Positions 17,982 to 26,308 of a DNA stretch of 64,000 bases are shown piece after piece (the first letter of the stretch is position 1; every line of letters starts with the position of its first letter). The translations under genes and the position numbers were made by a program. Source of the stretch: CAMLLJ01 sp035759585 (GTDB lineage Bacteria; Gemmatimonadota; Gemmatimonadetes; Gemmatimonadales; GWC2-71-9); contig DASTUP010000187.1 of NCBI GenBank assembly GCA_035759585.1, positions 1-64,000 on the forward strand, in the 5' to 3' direction. Under the pieces are notes generated by a model that made no database searches, was not told the origin of the DNA, and was given only the letters and a program-made list of their open reading frames with translations.

Positions 17982-18700
17982 TGCCTCTCTTCCTGAGCCC
18001 GCCGGGGTTATCGCTCATGGCGACTGCCATGCTCCTCGCTTGCACCAGCCCCGGGCGCAGCGATTCTGCAGGCGCCGAAGCCCGATCCGGCACCCCGCCG
18101 GCGCCCATCGCTTCGGCAGGGGTCGCGGCAGACACGGGCGACGAGCCGCGGGCATCCCGCACGCTCGGCTCGGCGAACGCGCCGATCACGATCTACGAGA
18201 TGTCGGACTTCCAGTGCCCGTTCTGTCGCCGGCACGCGCTCGAGACGCATCCCCAGCTCGTCCGCGAGTACGTCGAGACGGGAAAGGTACGCGTCGTCTT
18301 CATCAACTTCCCGATCACCGAGATTCATCCGAACGCCGTTCCGGCGGCGCAGTTCGGACTGTGCGCGGCGCGTGCCGGCCGCTTCTGGGATGCGCATCGC
18401 CTGCTCTTCCGGCATCAGCCGTCGTGGAAGGCGCTGCCCGATCCGGCGCCGTTCCTCATCACGCTCGCCGATTCCCTCGGCATCTCGCGCGAGGAAACCG
18501 TGAGCTGCCTCGAGGATCCGGCGGTTACCGCCGCGATTCGGCATGAAGCGGAAGGCTCGATCCGCGCCGGCGCCAACAGCACGCCGACGTTCTACATCGA
18601 GGGTGGGCTTCTGGTGGGCGCGCAGCCGATTTCCGTATTCCGGCCGATCCTCGACTCCATTTACGAGCTGCGCATTGGCGGGAGTCGGCAGGATCGGTGA
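17981..18700 (+). CDS. DsbA-like thiol-disulfide oxidoreductase, lipoprotein
   Basis: This 239-residue exported protein has a hydrophobic start with a lipobox-like LLAC (about Cys21), a low-complexity linker and a thioredoxin/DsbA-type domain. The redox motif is DFQCPFCRRH, and the cis-proline loop is STPTFYIEG. It is expected to oxidise or isomerise disulfides, or reduce them, in the periplasm. It follows an uncharacterised lipoprotein with one-base overlap. A degenerate copy of the dispersed repeat lies just after its stop. Confidence 0.85.
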   Translation: MPLFLSPPGLSLMATAMLLACTSPGRSDSAGAEARSGTPPAPIASAGVAADTGDEPRASRTLGSANAPITIYEMSDFQCPFCRRHALETHPQLVREYVETGKVRVVFINFPITEIHPNAVPAAQFGLCAARAGRFWDAHRLLFRHQPSWKALPDPAPFLITLADSLGISREETVSCLEDPAVTAAIRHEAEGSIRAGANSTPTFYIEGGLLVGAQPISVFRPILDSIYELRIGGSRQDR

Positions 18701-18718
18701 TTCGCAGTGAAAAACTAC

Positions 18719-18835
18719 GCACACGAAAACCCGAAAGGCGCCGCAGTCACGACGGGATCACCGCGGGCGGGCATGGGGTCCCTGCACCCCTGACGGACGG
18801 AGCCGCCGGGGAAGCCCGTGTGCGGCTGTTTTCTC
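18719..18835. repeat. dispersed structured repeat, copy C (degenerate)
   Basis: This copy has the left end GCACACGAAAAC and the first conserved core hairpin (CATGGG pairing with CCCGTG around the shared GGAGCCGCCGGG stretch), but lacks the second hairpin and most of the right end. It looks like an internal deletion of the element seen complete at 25272 and 29397. It fills the gap between two convergent genes. Confidence 0.7.
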
Positions 18836-18838
18836 GGC

Positions 18839-19576
18839 CTACCTGGCAGCCAGCATGACGGTCAGGAACACGTCGTACAGCGCATGCGTCCACGCAGTGA
18901 TTCCGAGGCCACGCAGCAGGTACATGCCACTGAAGAGCAGCCCTGCGACGAGGCGAAACATGAAGGAGCCGATCTCCAGTGGATCGCCGTAGGGCCCGAT
19001 GTAGTGGAACGCGGAGAACAGGAAGGCGCCGAGCACGGTAGCGAAGACGCCGGCGGCGAGCGGCTTCCAGCCGAAGAGCCGCCGAGCGAGCAGGACGAGC
19101 GCCCCCACCAGCAGCACCCGGAACAGCAGCTCCTCGTAGATCCCGGCGCCGAGCGAGATGGTGAGCTGCGTCGGCAGGCTGAGCGACGACATCTGCGCCA
19201 GCGCGAGATGCGGAACGCCTCCGAGCAGGATCGCCGTGATCGTCCCGGCCACGACGCCGAAGACGAGGCCGCCCATCACCGACTCCGCCATCATCCCGGC
19301 AAACACGCCGGCCGCGAGTTTCGCTCCGCTCTTCCGCATGTCGCGCCAGATGAGCACCACGAAGCCGCCAACCAGCAGCGAATTGAAGAGCAGGAGCCCC
19401 TGGCGGCCGCCCAGTCCAATGAAGAGACTCTTGAGCAGGACGTCAGCGCCGTTGCGCACACCGCTCACCGCATCCCCCGCAAGCGCAAATGCCGCCAGCT
19501 CGTAGATCACGAGCAGCGGCAATGCGAAGAGGAGGCTGTAGCGCGGCGTCCGCGCGAGGCGCCAGTAGTTCTTCAG
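18839..19576 (-). CDS. CPBP family intramembrane protease
   Basis: About 245 residues with six or more membrane segments. The CPBP/Abi motifs are EELLFR (Glu-Glu and Arg), FHYIGPYGD and the final HALYD. The only AUG-like start is TTG at 19522, but the coding frame continues upstream with typical family sequence (NYWRLARTPRYSLLFAL) to a CTG at 19576 that overlaps the previous stop as CTGA. I take that as the likely start. Substrates are unknown; family members process membrane proteins or prenylated or bacteriocin-type peptides. It follows a barrel-like protein gene on the same strand. Confidence 0.8.
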   Translation of the reverse strand: MKNYWRLARTPRYSLLFALPLLVIYELAAFALAGDAVSGVRNGADVLLKSLFIGLGGRQGLLLFNSLLVGGFVVLIWRDMRKSGAKLAAGVFAGMMAESVMGGLVFGVVAGTITAILLGGVPHLALAQMSSLSLPTQLTISLGAGIYEELLFRVLLVGALVLLARRLFGWKPLAAGVFATVLGAFLFSAFHYIGPYGDPLEIGSFMFRLVAGLLFSGMYLLRGLGITAWTHALYDVFLTVMLAAR

Positions 19577-20244
19577 AGGCCGGGGATGCGGAAGTTGTAG
19601 TGAAGGCCGGCGCCGAAGATGCCGCGATTCTCGGGATCCACCATCATCAGGTCATACGTGGCATGGAGCCCGAGACCGGTCAGGAGGTTGAGCTGCACGC
19701 CGCCGCTGATGCCGAAATCGGTCTCGGTCGTCGAGGTTCCGTCGAGCGAGCTGCGGACAATATCCACGCGCGGTGCGATCCACGGCTTGATCGCCAGCGC
19801 CGGATTCGGAATCGTGAGCGAGACGCCGAGGCCGACCGGGAAGCGCCACTCGTTCACCTCGCAGGCGCCGGGAGGCACGCAGGCCACGTCGGGCGACGAA
19901 TACCCTGCCCCGGCCTGCAGCGTAGCCGCGATGGGGACGAGCGGGCCGCCGAATACCTTGTAGTTCAGCGTGGCGCCTCCCGACCAGAGCGGCTCGTCGA
20001 TGTCGGGCGAAAACCGTGAGATGCGCGCCGTCACGCCGAGCGGGCCGAGCCCGAGTGCGGCCGTGGCTCCGAAGGCGTGGCCCCCGCCGGCCGCGTCGTT
20101 CGGCAGCCCGCCGTCGAACGAGAGACCAAGCCCGCTGACCACGCCCGCGTTCTCGACCGGAAGGCCAAGGACCTGTGCGGCTGCCGGTGCCGCCTCAGCC
20201 GCGGTCAGGGCCAGAACAATTGCCGAAATCCTGAACCGATTCAT
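19573..20244 (-). CDS. exported outer-membrane barrel-like protein
   Basis: This 223-residue protein has a signal peptide (cleavage near APAAAQ) and a mature part of alternating hydrophobic/polar strands with many Gly and aromatic residues, ending in HYNFRIPGL. That pattern fits a small beta barrel or OmpW-like fold. A single close Cys pair (ACVPPGAC) may make a disulfide loop. An AGGAGG sits five bases before the ATG. Function unknown. A terminator stands only about 20 bases upstream of the start. Confidence 0.7.
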   Translation of the reverse strand: MNRFRISAIVLALTAAEAAPAAAQVLGLPVENAGVVSGLGLSFDGGLPNDAAGGGHAFGATAALGLGPLGVTARISRFSPDIDEPLWSGGATLNYKVFGGPLVPIAATLQAGAGYSSPDVACVPPGACEVNEWRFPVGLGVSLTIPNPALAIKPWIAPRVDIVRSSLDGTSTTETDFGISGGVQLNLLTGLGLHATYDLMMVDPENRGIFGAGLHYNFRIPGL

Positions 20245-20264
20245 GCAACCTCCTGTCGGAATAC

Positions 20265-20293
20265 GAAAGCGCCCGGCATCGGCCGGGCGCTTC
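20265..20293 (-). terminator. terminator of the atp operon tail / possible attenuator
   Basis: GAAAGCGCCCGGC (20265-20277) pairs with GCCGGGCGCTTC (20282-20293). Read on the minus strand it is followed by TTTCGTATT. It lies 14 bases after the stop of the gene ending at 20307 and just before the Shine-Dalgarno of the gene at 20244. Confidence 0.75.
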
Positions 20294-20306
20294 GGTCGGT
20301 GCGGAC

Positions 20307-20927
20307 TCAGCGGATGAACGCGACGCCGATCGACACACCCTCGTACAGCTCGTCGCCGATGGCGCCCGCGACGCGGATGTCGAACGAGCGGCTGAACTTG
20401 ATGTCCACGCCCAGGCCGAGCGCGAGCTGAACGTCATCCTCGCCGATGTCGTCACCGAGCACCGGGACGACGATCGGGTGGAGATACGGCACAAAGCTCG
20501 TCTCCGAGCCCTCGAGAAGCACGCGTCGACCGAGCGAGACGCCGATCGGAATCAGAACGCTGGTGAAATCGTCGCTGATCATTGCGCCGACCCCGAGCGT
20601 GAGCGCTCCGTCGAGCGGAAAGCTCTCGCTCGATTGCAGCACGCGGGTCCGCCCGCTCCCACCGAGGAGGACACCCGTATCGGGGCCCATGTCCATCAGG
20701 CCGGCGCGCAGGCCGATGTCCCAGCGGTCCCGCCCGTAGCCATAGAAACCTTCGAGCGCCCAGTCGGCGCCGCCCGGATCCGAGAACGTCAGCCCATATT
20801 CGTTCGACACGAATGACCGGTACGGTGACTTGAACACCGGCGTGCCCGTCTCCTGCGCGACCGCATTGCCCGCCAGCGCGACGCTCGCCAGCACGGCGAC
20901 TGCCATTCCAACGATCTTACGCTTCAT
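20307..20927 (-). CDS. exported barrel-like protein, last gene of the atp operon
   Basis: This 206-residue protein has a signal peptide (cleaved near GNAVAQ) followed by beta-strand-like alternation with many Gly and a C-terminal SIGVAFIR, consistent with an outer-membrane barrel. Start is ATG at 20927 with AAGGAG six bases before; this lies inside the end of atpC, so the two overlap by 11 bases and are coupled. Co-expression with ATP synthase has no obvious functional reason. It resembles in general style, though not clearly in sequence, the next exported protein at 19573. Confidence 0.75.
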   Translation of the reverse strand: MKRKIVGMAVAVLASVALAGNAVAQETGTPVFKSPYRSFVSNEYGLTFSDPGGADWALEGFYGYGRDRWDIGLRAGLMDMGPDTGVLLGGSGRTRVLQSSESFPLDGALTLGVGAMISDDFTSVLIPIGVSLGRRVLLEGSETSFVPYLHPIVVPVLGDDIGEDDVQLALGLGVDIKFSRSFDIRVAGAIGDELYEGVSIGVAFIR

Positions 20928-21177
20928 CTGCGGCTCCTTGGACATGCTCCGTCACGACCCGCACCCGATCGTCCACCACCTGCAGGAATCCCCCGCGAAC
21001 GTCGAAACGCCGCGCGGTCTCTCCCTGCCGGACGACCAGGGTACCGGTCCCGAGGAGCGTCATGAATGGGGCGTGGCGCGGCAGGATGCCGACCTCCCCG
21101 TCGAACGCCGGAGCGACTACGGCATCGGCTTCGCCGTCAAACATCGCCGCTTCGGGCGAAATCACCGTGACATGCAT
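20917..21177 (-). CDS. atpC: ATP synthase epsilon subunit, short form
   Basis: This 86-residue protein is only the N-terminal beta-sandwich of epsilon: MHVTVISPEAAMFDGEAD, then GEVGILPRHAPFMTLL. The usual C-terminal helical pair (about 45-50 residues), which inhibits ATP hydrolysis in many bacteria, is absent. It starts on TGATG with atpD and overlaps the next gene by 11 bases. Short forms are known in some phyla, so this is likely natural rather than truncated. Confidence 0.93.
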   Translation of the reverse strand: MHVTVISPEAAMFDGEADAVVAPAFDGEVGILPRHAPFMTLLGTGTLVVRQGETARRFDVRGGFLQVVDDRVRVVTEHVQGAADEA

Positions 21178-22607
21178 CACGAGCTCGCGAGCTTCTGCGC
21201 CTTCTCCACCGCTTCGTCGATGCCGCCCACCATGTAGAACGCCTGCTCCGGCAGGTGGTCGAACTCGCCGCTCAGCACGCGCTCGAAGCTGCTGATCGTG
21301 TCCTCGAGCTTCACGTACTTGCCGGGGAAGCCGGTGAACTGCTCCGCGACGAAGAACGGCTGGGAGAGGAACCGCTGCAGCCGCCGCGCGCGCGCGACGA
21401 TCAGCTTGTCGTCCTCCGACAGCTCGTCCATGCCGAGGATCGCGATGATGTCCTGGAGCGCCTTGTAGCGCTGGAGCGTGCGCTGCAGCCCGATCGCGAC
21501 GTTGTAGTGCCGCTCGCCGACGAACTGGGGGTCGAGGATGCGGCTCGACGAGTCGAGCGGATCCACGGCCGGGTAGATGCCGAGCTCCGAGATGGCGCGG
21601 GAGAGCACGACGGTCGCGTCGAGGTGCGCGAAGGCCGTGGCCGGCGCCGGGTCGGTGAGGTCGTCGGCCGGCACGTAGATGGCCTGCACCGACGTGATCG
21701 AGCCCTTGTTGGTCGAGGTGATGCGCTCCTGCAGGTCGCCCATCTCGGTCGCGAGCGTCGGCTGGTATCCGACCGCGCTCGGCATGCGGCCGAGGAGCGC
21801 GGAGACTTCCGAGCCTGCCTGCGTGAAGCGGAAGATGTTGTCGACGAAGAGGAGCACGTCCTGGCCTTCGACGTCGCGGAAGTACTCGGCGACCGTGAGG
21901 CCCGAGAGCCCGACGCGGAGGCGCGCGCCCGGCGGCTCGTTCATCTGGCCGTAGACCAGCGCGCAGGACTTGATGACGCCGCTCTCTTCCATCTCGAGGT
22001 AGAGGTCGTTTCCTTCGCGCGTCCGCTCGCCCACGCCGCAGAAGACCGACTTGCCGCCGTGACCCTTCGCGACGTTGTTGATCAGCTCCATGATGACGAC
22101 GGTCTTGCCGACGCCGGCGCCGCCGAAGAGGCCGATCTTGCCGCCCTTCACGAACGGCGCGATCAGGTCGATGACCTTGATGCCCGTCTCGAAGATCTCG
22201 GTCTTCGGCTCGAGGTCCACGAACTTCGGCGTCGGGCGGTGGATCGGCCACCGCTCGACCGACGCCGGAATCGCGGCACCGCCGTCCACCGGCTCGCCGA
22301 GCACGTTGAGGATCCGGCCGAGCGCGGCATCGCCGACGGGCACGGAGATCGCAGCCCCCGTGTCCACCGCGGTCATGCCGCGCCGCACGCCGTCGGTGCT
22401 GCTCATCGCGACCGTACGCACCTGGTTCTGGCCGATGTGCTGCTGCACCTCGACGACGAGCCTGATCGGCGTGTCGCCGGTCGTGTCCTCGATGGTGAGC
22501 GCGTTGTAGATCTCCGGCAGCTTCTCGGGCTCGAACTCGATGTCGAGTACCGGGCCGATGACCTGGACGATCCTGCCGATGTTCTGCGTTGCCGTGGCGG
22601 TTGCCAT
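21177..22607 (-). CDS. atpD: ATP synthase F1 beta subunit
   Basis: This 476-residue catalytic subunit shows the P-loop GGAGVGKTVVIMELI (about residues 150-164), the Walker B region VLLFVDNIFRFTQAG and the DELSEDD loop (DELSEED-type) near residue 392. Length and motifs are normal. It sits between atpG and atpC, with a one-base overlap to atpC. Confidence 0.98.
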   Translation of the reverse strand: MATATATQNIGRIVQVIGPVLDIEFEPEKLPEIYNALTIEDTTGDTPIRLVVEVQQHIGQNQVRTVAMSSTDGVRRGMTAVDTGAAISVPVGDAALGRILNVLGEPVDGGAAIPASVERWPIHRPTPKFVDLEPKTEIFETGIKVIDLIAPFVKGGKIGLFGGAGVGKTVVIMELINNVAKGHGGKSVFCGVGERTREGNDLYLEMEESGVIKSCALVYGQMNEPPGARLRVGLSGLTVAEYFRDVEGQDVLLFVDNIFRFTQAGSEVSALLGRMPSAVGYQPTLATEMGDLQERITSTNKGSITSVQAIYVPADDLTDPAPATAFAHLDATVVLSRAISELGIYPAVDPLDSSSRILDPQFVGERHYNVAIGLQRTLQRYKALQDIIAILGMDELSEDDKLIVARARRLQRFLSQPFFVAEQFTGFPGKYVKLEDTISSFERVLSGEFDHLPEQAFYMVGGIDEAVEKAQKLASS

Positions 22608-22657
22608 GATTATCGCATCTCTCTGGTTACGTAGTCGCTCTGCCTGCCGTCTGCCAC

Positions 22658-23548
22658 TTAACCCTGCAGCGCCGCCGCCCCGCCCACGATCTCCGAAATC
22701 TCCTGCGTGATCGCCGCCTGGCGCTGGCGGTTGTACGTGCGCTTGAGCACCTCGAGAATCTCGCCGGCGTTGTCCGTCGCGTTCTTCATGGCCGTGCGGC
22801 GCGCGCCGTGCTCCCCCGCAGCCGTCTCCACCAGACCACGGTAGAGCGCATTACGGACGTAGAGCGGCAAAAGCTTCGCGAGCAGCTCGTCCGGCCCCGG
22901 CGCCAGGATGTAGTCCGGGCGAATCCCCTTCTCCGCCGCCTTCGCGTCCGGCGCCTCCACCGGAAGGATGCGCACGGTGGCCGGCGGCGTCGCAATGGCG
23001 CTCTGGAACTGGGCGTAGACGAGGTCCACGCTCGCCAGCTCGCCGCGCTCGTATGCCTCGATCAGCGGCTGCACCACCTCGGCGGCGTGCTCCGCCGTCG
23101 GCCGGTCGCCGATGTCGACCCGCTCCGTCGCGAACTTCCGGCCGAGGTAGCGGAAGAAGCCGATGCCCTTCTTGCCGATGCCGTAGAGCTCGGGCTCGTA
23201 GCCTTCCGCCTCGAGCGACTCGATGCGGCGGCGCGCTTCCTTGATCAGGTTCGCGTTGAAGCCGCCCGCCAGGCCGCGATTCGACGTGATGAGAATGATC
23301 GCCGCGCGGCGCGGCCCGCCCCTGGCCGGCGAGGCCGGACGCCGCAGGAGCGGAAAGCGCTCGGCAAGCTCGGGCGTCACGAGATCGGCGATCACCTCGC
23401 GCAGCGCGGACGCATAGGGACGCGCCGCGACGACGCGGTCCTGCGCGCGCTTGAGCTTCGACGTGGCCACCAGCTCCATCGTCTTGGTGATCTTCCGCGT
23501 GTTCTGGACGGAACGGATCCGCCCCTTCAGCTGCCGGCCCTTGGCCAT
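22658..23548 (-). CDS. atpG: ATP synthase F1 gamma subunit
   Basis: This 296-residue central-stalk subunit has the N-terminal helix with RIRSVQNTRKITKTMELVA and the conserved C-terminal helix YNRQRQAAITQEISEIVGGA. The middle domain includes ITSNRGLAGGFN. Normal length; it lies 13 bases after atpA and 50 bases before atpD. Confidence 0.97.
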   Translation of the reverse strand: MAKGRQLKGRIRSVQNTRKITKTMELVATSKLKRAQDRVVAARPYASALREVIADLVTPELAERFPLLRRPASPARGGPRRAAIILITSNRGLAGGFNANLIKEARRRIESLEAEGYEPELYGIGKKGIGFFRYLGRKFATERVDIGDRPTAEHAAEVVQPLIEAYERGELASVDLVYAQFQSAIATPPATVRILPVEAPDAKAAEKGIRPDYILAPGPDELLAKLLPLYVRNALYRGLVETAAGEHGARRTAMKNATDNAGEILEVLKRTYNRQRQAAITQEISEIVGGAAALQG

Positions 23549-23561
23549 TCCCGGTTACCCG

Positions 23562-25139
23562 TTACTCGGCGGAAAAGAGCGGCTTGAACGACGCGATCGC
23601 CGACTTGAGGCGCCCCGTCACGTCGTCGTCGAGCGTCTTCTTCGTCCGGATGTCGTTGAGCACGGCCGGCTGCTGCGCCTCGAGATAGTCGAGGAAGTCG
23701 CGCTCCCACTGGCGGATCTGCGGCACCGGGACGTCGTCGAGGTGACCGTTCGTGACCGCGTAGATGATCGCCACCTGCTTCTCCACCGGCACCGGCTGGT
23801 ACTGCGGCTGCTTCAGGATCTCGACGAGCCGGGCGCCGCGCGCGAGCTGGCGCTGCGTCGCCGCATCGAGGTCCGAGCCGAATTGCGCGAACGCCTCGAG
23901 CTCGCGGTACTGCGCGAGCGAAAGACGCAGCGGACCGGCCACCTGCTTCATCGCCTTGATCTGCGCGTTGCCGCCGACGCGGCTCACCGAGATGCCGGCG
24001 TCCACGGCGGGGCGGACGTTCGAGTAGAAGAGGTCCGTCGTCAGGAAGATCTGGCCGTCCGTGATCGAGATGACGTTCGTCGGGATGTACGCCGAGACGT
24101 CGCCTGCCTGGGTCTCGATGATCGGGAGCGCCGTGAGCGAGCCGCCGGGCTTCCTGATGCGGTCGTCGAGCTTCACCACGTTCGGATCTTCCGAGATCTT
24201 TGCGGCGCGCTCGAGGAGGCGGCTGTGGAGATAGAAGACGTCGCCCGGGTACGCCTCGCGGCCCGGCGGGCGGCGGAGGATGAGCGAGAGCTGACGGTAT
24301 GCGGCGGCCTGCTTGGAGAGGTCGTCGTACACGCAGAGCGTCGCCTTCCCCTCCTCGTACATGAAGTACTCGGCGATGGCGCAGCCGGCGTATGGTGCGA
24401 TGAACTGCAGCGGCGCCGGCTCCGACGCCGATGCGACGACCACGACCGAGTACTCCATCGCGCCGGCGGCCTTGAGCCGCTCGACCACCGTGGCCACCGT
24501 GGACTTCTTCTGTCCGATGGCGACGTACACGCAGATGACGCCGGTGCCCTTCTGGTTGATGATCGTGTCGACCGCGATGGCCGTCTTGCCGGTGCCGCGG
24601 TCGCCGATGATCAGCTCTCGCTGGCCGCGGCCGATCGGGATCATCGCGTCGATGGCCTTGATGCCGGTCTGGAGCGGCTCCTTGACGGGCTGGCGCACGA
24701 TGATGCCCGGGGCGACCATCTCGACGTGGCGCGACGACTTCGTTTCGATGGGTCCCCGGCCATCCACCGGCCGCCCGAGCGCGTCCACGACGCGGCCGAG
24801 CATGGCGGGACCGACGGGCACTTCGAGCAGGCGGCCGGTGCGGCGGACCTCGTCGCCTTCCTTGAGCTTGAGGTAGTCGCCCATGACGGCGGCGCCGACG
24901 TTGTCCTCTTCGAGATTGAGCACGAGGCCCGTGACCGTCTCGCCGGTCTCCTGGGCGGTGAACTCGAGCATCTCGCCGGCCGTCGCGGACTTGAGCCCGT
25001 AGATGCGCGCGACGCCGTCCCGGACCTCGAGCACCGTCCCGACCTCGGAGACGTCGACGGTGGCCAGATCGGCCGCCTGAATCTCGCGAAGCAGGATGTC
25101 CTTGAGCTCGCCCGGACGAAGGATCGAATCGGTGGCCAT
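23562..25139 (-). CDS. atpA: ATP synthase F1 alpha subunit
   Basis: This 525-residue subunit has the P-loop GDRGTGKTAIA (about residues 169-179), the alpha-signature PGREAYPGDVFYLHSRLLER and a regular C-terminal domain. It is the first gene of an atpA-G-D-C cluster. No atpH or Fo gene lies upstream: the next genes belong to other functions, so delta and the membrane sector must be encoded elsewhere. A CRP-type dyad is centred about 50 bases before the start codon. Confidence 0.98.
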   Translation of the reverse strand: MATDSILRPGELKDILLREIQAADLATVDVSEVGTVLEVRDGVARIYGLKSATAGEMLEFTAQETGETVTGLVLNLEEDNVGAAVMGDYLKLKEGDEVRRTGRLLEVPVGPAMLGRVVDALGRPVDGRGPIETKSSRHVEMVAPGIIVRQPVKEPLQTGIKAIDAMIPIGRGQRELIIGDRGTGKTAIAVDTIINQKGTGVICVYVAIGQKKSTVATVVERLKAAGAMEYSVVVVASASEPAPLQFIAPYAGCAIAEYFMYEEGKATLCVYDDLSKQAAAYRQLSLILRRPPGREAYPGDVFYLHSRLLERAAKISEDPNVVKLDDRIRKPGGSLTALPIIETQAGDVSAYIPTNVISITDGQIFLTTDLFYSNVRPAVDAGISVSRVGGNAQIKAMKQVAGPLRLSLAQYRELEAFAQFGSDLDAATQRQLARGARLVEILKQPQYQPVPVEKQVAIIYAVTNGHLDDVPVPQIRQWERDFLDYLEAQQPAVLNDIRTKKTLDDDVTGRLKSAIASFKPLFSAE

Positions 25140-25179
25140 GTCGTCTGATGCCTGGCTGAAGGGTCTGTACCAAAAGAGC

Positions 25180-25197
25180 TTGTGAAAATAATCACAA
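25180..25197 (-). promoter_or_regulatory. CRP/FNR-family binding site upstream of atpA
   Basis: TTGTGAAAATAATCACAA is a perfect dyad containing TGTGA-N6-TCACA, the classical CRP half-sites. It lies 41 bases upstream of the atpA start. The FNR core (TTGAT) is not matched, so a CRP-like regulator is the better guess. Confidence 0.6.
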
Positions 25198-25271
25198 TAT
25201 CGGGGTCAAGGCAAGGGTCGAACACGGCGGGCGTGTCGTGGCTGCCGTCGCTTCCGGGCCGGTTGAAAAGC

Positions 25272-25511
25272 GCACACGAAAGGACGAAAGGGGACGGGAT
25301 AGCGAGCGGATCGCTGCGGTGGGGGGCATGGGCGAATCGCGAAGTCGGCTCCGCTCGCCCGGCAGGGATCGCCAGATTTTGGTGTGGGTTCCCAACACGC
25401 CTGACGCGCGGAGCCGCCGGGAAAACCCACAAGAACAATCGCTCCGAACCCACCAGGGGCACGGAGCCACAGCGACCACGGCGCCTTTCGTCCTTTCGTG
25501 TTTTCGTGTGC
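25272..25511. repeat. dispersed structured repeat, copy A
   Basis: This 240-base element begins GCACACGAAAGGACGAAAGG and ends CCTTTCGTCCTTTCGTG then TTTTCGTGTGC, forming long terminal inverted repeats. Inside are two hairpins: TGTGGGTT (25383-25390) with AACCCACA (25424-25431), and GCTCCG (25441-25446) with CGGAGC (25462-25467). Copy B keeps both stems with compensatory changes. It occupies most of the 395-base gap between atpA and the AraC-type gene. Confidence 0.85.
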
Positions 25512-25534
25512 TGCTGTTTGCCAGCCCCGCCGCG

Positions 25535-26308
25535 CTATGCCCTGCTGCGCGTATTGCCGCGCACGAACGCACTGAGGACGCCGCGCGGGCCGAGGGCGCC
25601 GAGGCCGCCGGACGCGGTGCCGGCGATACGGCGGGCGGTTGCGGAGAGGTGGCTTGCGGAGGCGAAATGGAGGAGGCGCACGACCGCTGCGATGCCCGTG
25701 CCGGGATTCCTGAGGAGTTGCGCCGCAGCGGCGATGCGCGTGAGGTCGATGACCCGCTTGAGGTTCGGTGCGCCGCCGGCGCCGAACTGGCGGGAAAGGT
25801 GCTCGCGGCTCACGTCGAGATGCTTCGCGAGCGTCGCGGTGCGAACGGGTTTCTCGACGGCGCCCAGCAGGTAATCCCACGCCTCGCGCTGCAGCGGCTC
25901 CGTCAGCCGCAGCACGCGCGGCGCGTCGGCCATCGCCAGCCGGCGCGCCATCGTCATCGAATGACGGGCCACGAGGTCGCCGACGATCGCATCGTCCACG
26001 CCCTCGACCGCGATGGCGTTGAGCTTCGCCTCGCGGCACGCGACGAGCACGGCACCATCGTCCGGCCGGAATGGCGCATACGCGATGATCGGCAGCGCCG
26101 GGTGGCTGCGCCTCAGCTCGGCGATGGCCGGCGGCAGCGACGGAACCGGATTGATGACCACCGCGTCCACGAGCCGGTTCGCCAGCAGCCGGTGCAGCGC
26201 GGCAGGCGTCCGGCAGCTGACGGTGCTCCTCGCGGAGCTCTTCGGCAGCGAGCGCCGGAGCGCGAGCACCGCGCGCCGATTCTCCAGCAGCGTCGCGACG
26301 ACGGCCAT
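25535..26308 (-). CDS. AraC-family-like regulator
   Basis: This 257-residue protein has an N-terminal part with an alpha/beta receiver-like pattern (AVVINPVPSLPPAIAELR, PIIAYAPF) but without a clear phosphorylatable Asp, and a C-terminal double helix-turn-helix of AraC type (TLAKHLDVSREHLSRQFG ... LKRVIDLTRIAAAAQLLR ... LHFASASHLSATARRIAG). It probably binds DNA; ligand and targets are unknown. It starts directly after the NUDIX stop codon and is the last gene of the Mla-NUDIX string. Repeat copy A abuts its 3' end. Confidence 0.75.
   Translation of the reverse strand: MAVVATLLENRRAVLALRRSLPKSSARSTVSCRTPAALHRLLANRLVDAVVINPVPSLPPAIAELRRSHPALPIIAYAPFRPDDGAVLVACREAKLNAIAVEGVDDAIVGDLVARHSMTMARRLAMADAPRVLRLTEPLQREAWDYLLGAVEKPVRTATLAKHLDVSREHLSRQFGAGGAPNLKRVIDLTRIAAAAQLLRNPGTGIAAVVRLLHFASASHLSATARRIAGTASGGLGALGPRGVLSAFVRGNTRSRA

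Noticed and set aside
25140..25534. A small gene within the gap upstream of atpA
   Set aside because: Open frames there run through the dispersed repeat and differ between copies.
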